5,595 nt of DNA from Bdellovibrionaceae bacterium UBA5009 (GTDB lineage: Bacteria; Bdellovibrionota; Bdellovibrionia; Bdellovibrionales; Bdellovibrionaceae). The DNA is taken from positions 4,945 to 10,539 of the forward strand of contig DGYJ01000039.1 of NCBI GenBank assembly GCA_002396665.1. Reading direction: 5' to 3'. Both the position numbers and the translations under genes were made by a program. The notes under the pieces were generated by a model. That model ran no database searches, was not told where the DNA came from, and worked only from the letters and a program-made list of their open reading frames with translations. Positions 1 through 5,595 of this stretch are shown here, in pieces (positions within the stretch are counted from its first letter, which is position 1; each line of letters begins with the position of its first letter).

Positions 1-537
1 GGCTCCGATGACAAAAGGAGTTTCTCCGCCTTCGGTTGTGGCAATCAAAAGATCCTTTGGCCCAAAACCAAGATCATGCAGTTGTCTTGCTCCAAATTCG
101 GGATGGTCCTCAAAGTTTTCAATCGATCGAACAAGGGCGTAGTCGCCGCCAGCCATAAAGCTGAAGACCTTGTTTTGATCCTGGGGGCTGTTTGTGTAAG
201 TTTCTCTCCAAATGGTTTCTATGGCTAAAGAAAGCCTTCCTGTGGCCCCACAGCCGCAGAAGAAAATTCGCCCACCACCATTCAAGACTTTTTGCACATC
301 CTGGGCCATATTTTGAATTTGAGTAAGCTTTTCTGGTGTAAAAACCTGCAAGGCTTTTAAATCAACTTTTTTTAAAACCTCTAAGGCCAGAGGAATATCA
401 TTTTTTGCCCAAAAAGAGAGATCTTTTGTTAGGGGATGGGCCTGTTCTGTGGGCAGTTGACCCAGTTTGAAGTGGTGGGCTTCGGCCAAAAATTGATCGG
501 CTTTTTCTTTTGCAGTTTGGGGCTTAGAATTTGTCAT
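1..537 (-). CDS. SIS-domain sugar-phosphate protein, MurQ/GCKR-like (partial, 3' end outside window)
   Basis: The first 179 codons of a cytoplasmic protein are present, from ATG at 537; the frame stays open to position 1. Residues 87-103 (GGGRIFFCGCGATGRLS) match the phosphosugar-binding glycine loop of MurQ and glucokinase-regulatory-protein-like SIS domains. MAGGDYALVRSIENFED at about 128-144 and TEGGETPFVIGA at 168-179 match the following family motifs, and TEQAHPLT at 30-37 resembles the usual N-terminal TE..N..T signature. MurQ cleaves the lactyl ether of N-acetylmuramate 6-phosphate. Of the two catalytic glutamates of E. coli MurQ (recalled as Glu83 and Glu114), Glu143 here aligns with the second. 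The first falls on Ile109, with Glu107 and Glu112 close by. Etherase activity is therefore uncertain, and a GCKR-like sugar-phosphate-binding or regulatory role is equally possible. The start is supported by AGGA seven bases upstream (plus-strand TCCT at 545-548). The gene is transcribed divergently from the DHS-like gene. Family confidence is high; exact function is low. Confidence 0.85.
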   Translation of the reverse strand, partial: MTNSKPQTAKEKADQFLAEAHHFKLGQLPTEQAHPLTKDLSFWAKNDIPLALEVLKKVDLKALQVFTPEKLTQIQNMAQDVQKVLNGGGRIFFCGCGATGRLSLAIETIWRETYTNSPQDQNKVFSFMAGGDYALVRSIENFEDHPEFGARQLHDLGFGPKDLLIATTEGGETPFVIGA

Positions 538-565
538 CAGAAAATCCTAACGGGTTTCAAACTTC

Positions 566-594
566 TTGACAACAAAGCCTAAAAAATACAGATT
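566..594 (+). promoter_or_regulatory. candidate promoter for the DHS-like/MOSC genes
   Basis: A perfect -35 hexamer TTGACA lies at 566-571. With the standard 17-base spacer it is followed by a weak -10, CAGATT, at 589-594. That would start transcription near 601 and give a leader of about 70 bases before the ATG at 672. The leader contains a short palindrome (GGACAAAGTCC, 621-631) and a seven-base direct repeat CCTGCGA (601-607 and 630-636), which could be regulatory but are short enough to be chance. The start codon itself has a good Shine-Dalgarno, AGGA at 658-661. Confidence 0.4.
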
Positions 595-610
595 TTCAGC
601 CCTGCGACAA
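583..610 (-). promoter_or_regulatory. candidate promoter for the SIS gene
   Basis: Read on the minus strand, TTGTCG (610-605) and TATTTT (588-583) are separated by 16 bases and lie about 45 bases upstream of the SIS start codon. The match to sigma-70 consensus is moderate (four of six in each box). It overlaps the candidate promoter of the opposite gene, so the two could compete. This is an inference from consensus only. Confidence 0.3.
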
Positions 611-671
611 ATCGTTTTTGGGACAAAGTCCTGCGAACCTGGGCTTGTTTTAACAAAAGGAAAGATTAGAA

Positions 672-1640
672 ATGAATATCACAAAGTTTATTGACCATAA
701 TTACCGTCACTTTAATGCCTCGGCCCTTAAAATGGCTGCCCAAGGCTATAAACAACATATTGCCAATAACGGTAAGGTCTTGATGACTTTGGCGGGTGCG
801 ATGAGCACGGCAGAGCTTGGGATTTCTTTGGCCGAGATGATTCGCCAAGGGAAGGTCCACGCGATTTCTTGCACAGGGGCTAATCTTGAAGAAGATGTTT
901 TTAACTTGGTTGCCCATAATCACTATGAATTGATTCCGAACTACCGTGATTTGACTCCGCAAGATGAGCAAAGACTTCTAGAGAAACATTTGAATCGTGT
1001 CACTGACACTTGTATTCCAGAAGAAGAAGCCATTCGCCGTATTGAAAAGGTTGTCCTTCAAGAATGGCAAAAAGCGGATCAATCTGGTCAAAGTTTCTTT
1101 CCCCATGAATTCATGTACAAAATTTTACTTTCTGGAAAATTGAAAGAGCATTACCAAATTGACCCTAAAGACAGCTGGTTATTAGCAGCAGCTGAAAAAA
1201 ATCTTCCAATGATCGTTCCGGGTTGGGAAGATTCAACTCTTGGTAATATTTTTACAGGACATGTGATCAAAGGTGATATTAAAAATGTCCACACAGTGAA
1301 AACTGGAATTCAGTACATGATGACTTTTTCAGAGTGGTACATGTCCACTGCAACAAAAAATCCTGTTGGATTTTTTCAAATTGGTGGTGGTATTGCCGGA
1401 GATTTCCCAATCTGTGTTGTTCCGATGCTTTCCCAGGATCTTTTGCATGATGATGTTCCATTGTGGAGCTACTTCTGCCAAATCAGTGATTCAACGACTT
1501 CCTATGGTTCGTACTCTGGCGCTGTTCCCAATGAAAAAATCACTTGGGGTAAATTGGCCATTGATACTCCAAAATTTGTAATTGAATCCGATGCCAGCAT
1601 CGGTGCGCCCTTGATGTTTGCCTACGTCTTAGGGCAGTAA
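672..1640 (+). CDS. deoxyhypusine synthase-like protein
   Basis: A complete 322-residue cytoplasmic protein of the NAD-dependent deoxyhypusine synthase fold; eukaryotic enzymes are somewhat longer, about 370. Diagnostic stretches are TGANLEED (68-75, NAD-site loop), WEDSTLGN (185-192), GFFQIGGGIAGDFP (233-246) and the C-terminal NEKITWGKL (287-295). Lys294 aligns with the human lysine (Lys329, from memory) that forms the enzyme-imine intermediate, and Glu288 and Trp292 keep the exact spacing of human Glu323 and Trp327. By the same alignment human His288 becomes Asp244, and Asp313 and Asp316 become Tyr278 and Tyr281, so the amine pocket differs. Bacteria lack eIF5A, the substrate of the archaeal and eukaryotic enzymes. 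Some bacterial homologues act as homospermidine synthases, so aminobutyl or similar transfer between polyamines is the likely chemistry, but the substrate here is unknown. The ATG is preceded by AGGA at 658-661. The stop codon abuts the MOSC gene, suggesting cotranscription. Confidence 0.93.
   Translation: MNITKFIDHNYRHFNASALKMAAQGYKQHIANNGKVLMTLAGAMSTAELGISLAEMIRQGKVHAISCTGANLEEDVFNLVAHNHYELIPNYRDLTPQDEQRLLEKHLNRVTDTCIPEEEAIRRIEKVVLQEWQKADQSGQSFFPHEFMYKILLSGKLKEHYQIDPKDSWLLAAAEKNLPMIVPGWEDSTLGNIFTGHVIKGDIKNVHTVKTGIQYMMTFSEWYMSTATKNPVGFFQIGGGIAGDFPICVVPMLSQDLLHDDVPLWSYFCQISDSTTSYGSYSGAVPNEKITWGKLAIDTPKFVIESDASIGAPLMFAYVLGQ
1631..1634 (+). promoter_or_regulatory. ribosome binding site supporting the TTG start of the MOSC gene
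   Basis: AGGG lies inside the last codons of the DHS-like gene, six bases before a TTG at 1641. The TTG immediately follows the upstream stop codon (TAA 1638-1640). The predicted protein then begins MNISELWIYPIKS, which is where MOSC_N proteins usually begin. Together these favour TTG over any later start, and suggest translational coupling. Confidence 0.65.
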
Positions 1641-2504
1641 TTGAATATATCCGAACTTTGGATCTACCCAATCAAATCCTGTGCTGGAATATCAGTGCAG
1701 GATTTAAAGATCCTTAAAGATGGTCCAGAATTTGATCGTCAATGGATGATTGTCGACGAGACTGGAAAGTTCCTGACTCAAAGAGATGACCCACGACTGG
1801 CCCAAATCAAAACCTTTCTTTTGAATTCGCTCGATCAGAAAGGTCAGCCATTAAGGCAATTGTATTTGCAAATTGAACATGAACAATTTGTTTTTTACGA
1901 TGAATCGACTGAACAAAGCGCTAAAGAAGATATTCAAGTTGACCAGCATGGGCTTGTCGAAGTTTGGAGAAACTCTGTCACAGCAATCGAAGTTTCAAAA
2001 AAAATAAGTGATAGCTTGAGTGTTTTTTTGAATCGAAAGGTCAAGCTTGTAAAGTATTTAGAATCGTCAGCTCGTCCAGCACCCAGTGTGAAATTTGCCG
2101 ATTCTTTATCGGTATTAGTGACCTCGTTAAAAAGCTTAGAAGAATTGAATCGACGTCTTTTAGAAAAAGGTTTGTCCACCGTTCCCATGAATCGCTTTCG
2201 TCCTAATATCGTGATGGATGGATTAGACACTGCCTTTGTTGAAGATCAATGGAGCGAGATTTTTTTTGCTAATAAAAATAATACAAAAGAAAATCAACAG
2301 GTTGTTTTAAAAAACTCTAAACCCTGTTCTCGGTGTGTAATTATCAATATTGATCAGGAATCAGGTTTAAAAAAAGATGGTGAACCATTAAAAACATTAT
2401 CCAGCTTTCGACAAGTTGATCGTAAGATCAACTTTGGAGTTCTGTTTGAAATTCAATCAGAAGGTGTGCTTCAAATTGGTGATGGGATATCAATAAAGTC
2501 TTAA
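1641..2504 (+). CDS. MOSC-domain protein, mARC/YcbX-like molybdenum-cofactor reductase
   Basis: A 287-residue protein with an N-terminal MOSC_N beta-barrel (about 1-115, opening ISELWIYPIKSCAG) and a C-terminal MOSC domain (about 140-285). NRFRPNIVM (184-192) is the conserved cofactor-binding signature. KPCSRC (227-232) is the mARC/YcbX cysteine motif; Cys232 aligns with the molybdenum-ligating Cys273 of human mARC1 (position recalled). Family members reduce N-hydroxylated compounds such as amidoximes and hydroxylated bases. Unlike E. coli YcbX (about 369 residues) it has no C-terminal 2Fe-2S ferredoxin domain, and unlike mARC no N-terminal membrane anchor. It should therefore be soluble and need a separate electron donor, none of which is encoded here. 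It starts with TTG directly after the DHS-like stop. Its TAA (2502-2504) overlaps a minus-strand TAA in the sequence TTAA, and its last two codons (Ser and stop) lie in the left copy of the 31-bp repeat. Family call is secure; substrate is unknown. Confidence 0.9.
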   Translation: MNISELWIYPIKSCAGISVQDLKILKDGPEFDRQWMIVDETGKFLTQRDDPRLAQIKTFLLNSLDQKGQPLRQLYLQIEHEQFVFYDESTEQSAKEDIQVDQHGLVEVWRNSVTAIEVSKKISDSLSVFLNRKVKLVKYLESSARPAPSVKFADSLSVLVTSLKSLEELNRRLLEKGLSTVPMNRFRPNIVMDGLDTAFVEDQWSEIFFANKNNTKENQQVVLKNSKPCSRCVIINIDQESGLKKDGEPLKTLSSFRQVDRKINFGVLFEIQSEGVLQIGDGISIKS

Positions 2505-2529
2505 ATCGCCCGCACTTCTTGGATTTCAG
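2499..2529. repeat. 31-bp direct repeat, left copy
   Basis: This stretch, beginning TCTTAAATCGCC and ending CTTGGATTTCAG, is identical base for base to 5565-5595. The preceding base differs (G at 2498, A at 5564), so the left boundary is fixed. The right boundary cannot be determined because the second copy reaches the window edge. This copy includes the last sense codon and stop of the MOSC gene and the intergenic bases beyond it. Confidence 0.97.
2501..2529 (-). pseudogene. possible duplicated 3' end of a minus-strand gene (remnant)
   Basis: On the minus strand this copy of the repeat reads EIQEVRAI followed by TAA (2503-2501). The same frame stays open upstream to a stop at 2575-2573, giving LSYPLKKIFDRLPST before the shared segment, about 23 residues in all. 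It overlaps the last codons of the lipoprotein gene in another frame. The stretch looks protein-like and has no start codon or ribosome site. The inference is that it is the C-terminal fragment of the gene whose other copy enters the window at the right edge. Only the shared 31 bp are demonstrated. Confidence 0.4.
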
Positions 2530-2555
2530 TTGAGGGCAGTCGATCAAATATTTTT

Positions 2556-5453
2556 TTAAGGGGATAACTCAGTCAAGTAGGAATCTCCTTGATCATTCAT
2601 ATACAAAATGCCACTGCCTAGAACAATATTCCCATTGCTGAGCTGCAGGGCGCTTTTAACTGCGCTTGATGTGCCCTGGAGCGTTGCAATCCCAGATTCA
2701 AATAAATCAATTTTGACTGTGCTTGAAGAATTAATTTTAACAACTTTGCTGGATGTTATTGCTGCGTAGGTATCGAAGTTACCAGCCAAAAGATAATTCG
2801 AGTCCGAGGTCACAAGCACTTTTGTGATATTGGTGCCTGCAGATAAAGTCGAAGATGTAAATCCATCAAGGACCGCCGTTGAGTTATTTAAAACTATAAA
2901 TCGATTTCTAGCCGTCCCATTATAATTTGTGAAGGCCCCACCCGCAATTATGTTCCCCCCATTCAGTTGTATTGAATTCACCTGTCCATTTAGGAAAAAT
3001 GAAGTATTAAAAGTGGAGTCAATCGTACCCGCAGGACCAACCTTTGCAAGATAGTTTCTTGTTGTGCCGTTATATTGAGTGAAGGCCCCACCGACATAGA
3101 CATTGTTTGAAGCATCGACAACAAGGACATTGACTGTAGAAGCAAAGCCAGTGCCAATTGCAAATCCCATATCCAATGTACCATCGGGATTTAGTCTGGC
3201 AATTCGATTTTGAGAACTTCCGTTGTATTGTAAAAAGTTTCCGCCAACCATAATGTCTGAATCTGTACGGATAGCGATGCTATTCACCTGTCCATTTAAT
3301 CCAGAACCTGTTGGTGCAAAGCTTGAATCAAGACTTCCATCAGAATTTAACCTGGCAATGTAATTTGCACTGGATCCGTTGTATTGCGTAAAGGCCCCGC
3401 CCACTAAAATTTTCCCGTCGGATTGGATGGCCAAGCAGTTAACATCGCCGTTGAATCCGCTGCCGCCAGGATTAAAACTTTCATCCAAACTATGATCGAT
3501 ATTGTACCTAGCAATGCCACCAACTTTTCTTGAATCGTAGGCATCAAATGTTCCGCCTAGAAAATAATTATTTGATGACAGTTTTAATATTGTATTAACC
3601 CCACCGCCGGAGGTTTGAATTCCTTGACCAGTGTTAAAACTTGTATCCACTGAAGCATCGGTAGCATTTAAGGCAATTATTCTTGAGTAGGAGATGCTAT
3701 TGTAGCTTGTAAACATTCCGCCGGCGAGTATTCGTCCATTGTCATACAGCAAACTTGTGACACCACTGCCTCCGCCACCAAATCCTGCTCCTGGGGGAGT
3801 GAAGCCAGTATCCAGGGACCCATCACTTTGAATTCGTGCGATATAGTTTCTACCGAAGCCGCCAACAGTCGTGAAATTTCCTCCAATTAATAATTTGTTA
3901 TCAGGTTGAAGTTCCATTGAAAAAACTTGCGCAGTGGATACAAAAGTAGTTCCGATACTTGAATCGATGCTTCCGTCAGGATTAAGTAATGCTAAGTACT
4001 GTTGGGTTAATCCTTTGTATTGGGTAAAGTTTCCTCCGACATAAATTTTTCCATCGGGCCTGATTTTGATAGCATTGACGACATTGTTGAAGCCAGTTCC
4101 AATGTTAAAACTTGAGTCCAAGGTTCCATTTGTGTCGATCCTAGCAATGTAGGCCTGAGAGGATCCATTGAATTGCGTAAAAGCCCCGCCAACAATATAT
4201 TTACCATTGCTGTCGATTTCTACACAATTGACATTGTTTGGAAATCCAGTACCAGTTAATGAAAAGCTGCCATCCTGAGTTCCATCAGCGTTTAAGCGAA
4301 TCATTCTATAGACATTTGCTCCATTGTATTGGGAAAAGACCCCGACAACAATCAGCTTGCCGTCGGTTTGAATTTTAAAATCTAAAACAGCGGCATTAAG
4401 ACCAGTTCCTGTTTGATTGAAGGTTTCGTCCCTGGATCCATCGGCATTGAGCCTAACAAGTCCCTGTGCTGCTATTCCCTGGTAACGATTAAAGCTGCCA
4501 GCAACAACTATTTTTCCGTCAGGTTGAGTTTGGGCTTTATTGACGCCACCACCACCAAAGCCATTTTTTAATTTCAATGTTGTATTGATTTCACCATTGG
4601 ATTTTAAGATAACACCGTGCTTTGCTAAATCAGACGAAAGGTATTGAAACTTGCCCCCAATGATTAGTCTGTTGCTGGTGTCTTCGGCAAGGGCAAGGAC
4701 ATCGTCGGTCGGTTTTAAACTAAATGTTGCAGTTTTCCACGCGGACCTCCAAGCCGGCGAGGCAGCAGGACTTGATTCGTTACCAGCTTTGTCAATGGCA
4801 ATAAAATTGGTGAAGTAATCAATTGCACCGTAATTTAGATTCAGCCCAGTGCTCAACAGTTCAGAGTATGTTCCATAGGCTGTCCAGCCCATGATGTCGG
4901 TGGAAAGCATCGTTGTCCCAATTGAAATTTTGTATTTCGCAACGCCAGAGCCTGTGTCAGAGGTGTTCACCCAACGTACTGGTGCGGGACTTCCAAAGCC
5001 CGTTTGTCCGCGGCCGAATTCGCCGACAAAGACCGCGGCAATTGTTGGTGGGATGGTATCCACTTGGTAGGTGATTTTAGGATCTAAACAGCCAGTCTTT
5101 TTTTGTGTTGTGGGATTTTCAGTTTTGTAAAAAACGGGGTATGTTCCATCTGTCATTGGCGTCTGTATAGAAATTGTAAGTTCGCCGCCATTTAATGAGG
5201 GGGCTTCTTGAAGTAGATTGGTGCATGTAGAGTCTGTGTAAATTTTTACGACATCGCTTATTTCTGTTTTTTTAATTTTAAACTGTGGCTGGGTCACATT
5301 GCTAATGGGCGAGCTTGGATACTGTAAAACAAAATTTGAATTGATACTGTTACTTGAAGAAGTTGAAAGGGTTACGGTCGGATTAACGTTCGTGCAAGCT
5401 GAAAGCCATTCAATGATGAAAAATAGAAGTAATGCACGTGCTAGACGCTCCAT
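2556..5453 (-). CDS. surface lipoprotein with Ig-like domains and delta-60 beta-propeller repeats
   Basis: A 965-residue secreted protein. Numbered from ATG at 5453, it starts with a lipoprotein signal peptide (1-20): basic Arg3 and Arg6, a hydrophobic core interrupted by Glu15, and lipobox LSAC with Cys20 acylated. Residue +2 is Thr, not Asp, consistent with outer-membrane sorting. A Ser/Thr/Asn-rich linker (about 21-50) follows. Next come two Ig-like segments: about 55-133, with a possible Cys77-Cys122 disulfide, and about 134-240, starting DTIPPT and ending IDKAGNESS. From about 250 to the C-terminus are delta-60 repeats of about 52 residues with the pattern (P/S)DGKI.VGG.F..YNG.....IARLN.DGSLD.SF. 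Function is unknown; adhesion or cell-surface contact is a guess from the architecture. The frame extends upstream to TTG at 5498, adding 15 residues. I prefer the ATG because it gives a normal 20-residue signal peptide, though no strong Shine-Dalgarno precedes either start. It is the only gene between the 31-bp repeats. Confidence 0.9.
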   Translation of the reverse strand: MERLARALLLFFIIEWLSACTNVNPTVTLSTSSSNSINSNFVLQYPSSPISNVTQPQFKIKKTEISDVVKIYTDSTCTNLLQEAPSLNGGELTISIQTPMTDGTYPVFYKTENPTTQKKTGCLDPKITYQVDTIPPTIAAVFVGEFGRGQTGFGSPAPVRWVNTSDTGSGVAKYKISIGTTMLSTDIMGWTAYGTYSELLSTGLNLNYGAIDYFTNFIAIDKAGNESSPAASPAWRSAWKTATFSLKPTDDVLALAEDTSNRLIIGGKFQYLSSDLAKHGVILKSNGEINTTLKLKNGFGGGGVNKAQTQPDGKIVVAGSFNRYQGIAAQGLVRLNADGSRDETFNQTGTGLNAAVLDFKIQTDGKLIVVGVFSQYNGANVYRMIRLNADGTQDGSFSLTGTGFPNNVNCVEIDSNGKYIVGGAFTQFNGSSQAYIARIDTNGTLDSSFNIGTGFNNVVNAIKIRPDGKIYVGGNFTQYKGLTQQYLALLNPDGSIDSSIGTTFVSTAQVFSMELQPDNKLLIGGNFTTVGGFGRNYIARIQSDGSLDTGFTPPGAGFGGGGSGVTSLLYDNGRILAGGMFTSYNSISYSRIIALNATDASVDTSFNTGQGIQTSGGGVNTILKLSSNNYFLGGTFDAYDSRKVGGIARYNIDHSLDESFNPGGSGFNGDVNCLAIQSDGKILVGGAFTQYNGSSANYIARLNSDGSLDSSFAPTGSGLNGQVNSIAIRTDSDIMVGGNFLQYNGSSQNRIARLNPDGTLDMGFAIGTGFASTVNVLVVDASNNVYVGGAFTQYNGTTRNYLAKVGPAGTIDSTFNTSFFLNGQVNSIQLNGGNIIAGGAFTNYNGTARNRFIVLNNSTAVLDGFTSSTLSAGTNITKVLVTSDSNYLLAGNFDTYAAITSSKVVKINSSSTVKIDLFESGIATLQGTSSAVKSALQLSNGNIVLGSGILYMNDQGDSYLTELSP
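2559..4706 (-). repeat. tandem delta-60 repeats (13 clear plus 1 degenerate, about 156 bp each)
   Basis: The phenylalanine of the GGxF core falls at residues 269, 321, 373, 425, 476, 527, 581, 636, 688, 740, 791, 841 and 893 (ATG numbering), a spacing of 50-55 residues. A fourteenth, degenerate unit has GSGI at 946-949. Fourteen units of about 52 residues would fit two seven-bladed beta-propellers. The period shows in the DNA as recurring GGCCCC(A/G)CC blocks, for example near 2933, 3083 and 3393. The most alike units are 9 to 12 (GGAFTQYNGSS, GGNFLQYNGSS, GGAFTQYNGTT, GGAFTNYNGTA), and unit 4 (GGAFTQFNGSS) also resembles them. Confidence 0.92.
5394..5453 (-). other. lipoprotein signal peptide and lipobox
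   Basis: Residues 1-20 counted from the ATG at 5453. The n-region is MERLAR, the hydrophobic core is LLLFFII, and the lipobox is LSAC with Cys20 at codon 5396-5394. The lone Glu15 late in the core is unusual but does not disrupt the lipobox. Cleavage by signal peptidase II before Cys20 is expected. Confidence 0.8.
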
Positions 5454-5498
5454 AGCTAGTCTATCGGCCAGTGGACACAAATTCTTAAGTTGTCTCAA

Positions 5499-5564
5499 TA
5501 TGGGAATTTCTTAATTCTAGCGAGTAAACTTTTAATTGGTATAAATCAATTTTTGATGGGCTTA
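5499..5564 (-). promoter_or_regulatory. AT-rich upstream region of the lipoprotein gene with candidate -10
   Basis: This 66-bp stretch between the right repeat and the earliest possible start carries TAGAAT on the minus strand (5519-5514), a five-of-six match to a -10 box, but no convincing -35 at 16-18 bases. It also contains a small AT-rich inverted repeat, ATCAA-TTT-TTGAT (5545-5557), too weak and without the T-run expected of a strong terminator. If the lipoprotein gene was inserted here, this is the part of the insert upstream of the gene. It may be an own promoter or simply a spacer. Confidence 0.3.
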
Positions 5565-5595
5565 TCTTAAATCGCCCGCACTTCTTGGATTTCAG
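5565..5595. repeat. 31-bp direct repeat, right copy (reaches window edge)
   Basis: Identical over all 31 bases to 2499-2529 and in the same orientation. The copies lie 3066 bp apart and enclose only the lipoprotein gene. The match runs to the last base of the window, so the repeat may be longer. Confidence 0.97.
5567..5595 (-). CDS. possible C-terminal end of a minus-strand gene beyond the right edge (partial)
   Basis: The minus strand reads EIQEVRAI then TAA (5569-5567). Only eight codons are visible, so neither family nor reality can be judged from this copy alone. Support comes from the left repeat copy, where the same frame continues as a protein-like sequence and its stop overlaps the MOSC stop in the compact TTAA arrangement typical of convergent genes. 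The alternative is that this is merely the 3' flank of another, tandem copy of the lipoprotein gene. Confidence 0.35.

Noticed and set aside
666..971. 101-codon minus-strand open frame opposite the DHS-like gene
   Set aside because: It lies fully antisense to a clearly conserved coding region and its translation resembles no protein family.
1934..2230. 98-codon minus-strand open frame opposite the MOSC gene
   Set aside because: Antisense shadow of the conserved MOSC region including RFRPN, with no independent support.
2531..2557. Possible terminator between the convergent genes: TTGA/TCAA stem followed by seven Ts at 2551-2557
   Set aside because: The stem is only four AT-rich pairs with a ten-base loop. 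The GCCC/GGGC alternative has a loop over 20 bases. Neither is a convincing intrinsic terminator.
3677..4207. Short minus-strand frames (3677-3886, 4007-4207, also 2990-3184) inside the lipoprotein gene
   Set aside because: They are alternative frames of the delta-60 repeats, kept open by repeat periodicity, without ribosome sites or family similarity.
2559..4706. Regular repeats resembling a CRISPR or satellite array
   Set aside because: The period is about 156 bp, in frame, and encodes the delta-60 protein motif; it is coding repetition.
5454..5498. TTG start at 5498 for the lipoprotein gene
   Set aside because: It would put 15 extra polar residues before an otherwise standard 20-residue lipoprotein signal peptide. 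The ATG at 5453 fits better, although neither has a strong Shine-Dalgarno.
2499..5595. Insertion sequence or integron cassette proper
   Set aside because: No transposase or integrase, no terminal inverted repeats and no recognisable attC-type structure between the direct repeats. Only the direct repeat itself supports mobility.

Overview
The window has the compact layout of a Gram-negative bacterial chromosome, with moderately AT-rich sequence. It holds four substantial genes in two divergent/convergent blocks. A large secreted lipoprotein with delta-60 (beta-propeller) repeats and Ig-like N-terminal domains, next to a bacterial deoxyhypusine-synthase-like gene and a SIS/MurQ-like gene, would fit a Bdellovibrionota-type predator or relative. 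This is an impression from gene content, not a demonstrated assignment.

Layout. Positions 1-537 (minus) carry the N-terminal 179 codons of a SIS-domain protein of the MurQ/GCKR type, running off the left edge. A 134-bp divergent intergenic region (538-671) has candidate promoters for both directions. Then two plus-strand genes abut exactly: a deoxyhypusine-synthase-like protein (672-1640) and a MOSC-domain, mARC-like molybdenum protein (1641-2504, TTG start with its own Shine-Dalgarno). Converging on them is a single 2.9-kb minus-strand gene (2556-5453) for a lipoprotein. It has two Ig-like segments followed by 13 clear and one degenerate delta-60 repeat of about 52 residues, probably two seven-bladed propellers.

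The most notable feature is an exact 31-bp direct repeat, 2499-2529 and 5565-5595, that brackets the lipoprotein gene and nothing else. The left copy includes the MOSC stop codon. On the minus strand both copies read as the end of an open frame (EIQEVRAI, then TAA). This suggests the lipoprotein gene was inserted at, or duplicated together with, the 3' end of a minus-strand gene that lies just beyond the right edge. No integrase or transposase is visible. The right copy ends exactly at the window edge, so the true length of the repeat is unknown.

The genes show no common pathway. The DHS-like and MOSC genes look like an operon by spacing only. The SIS protein would handle a sugar phosphate in the cytoplasm. 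The lipoprotein is expected at the outer membrane.
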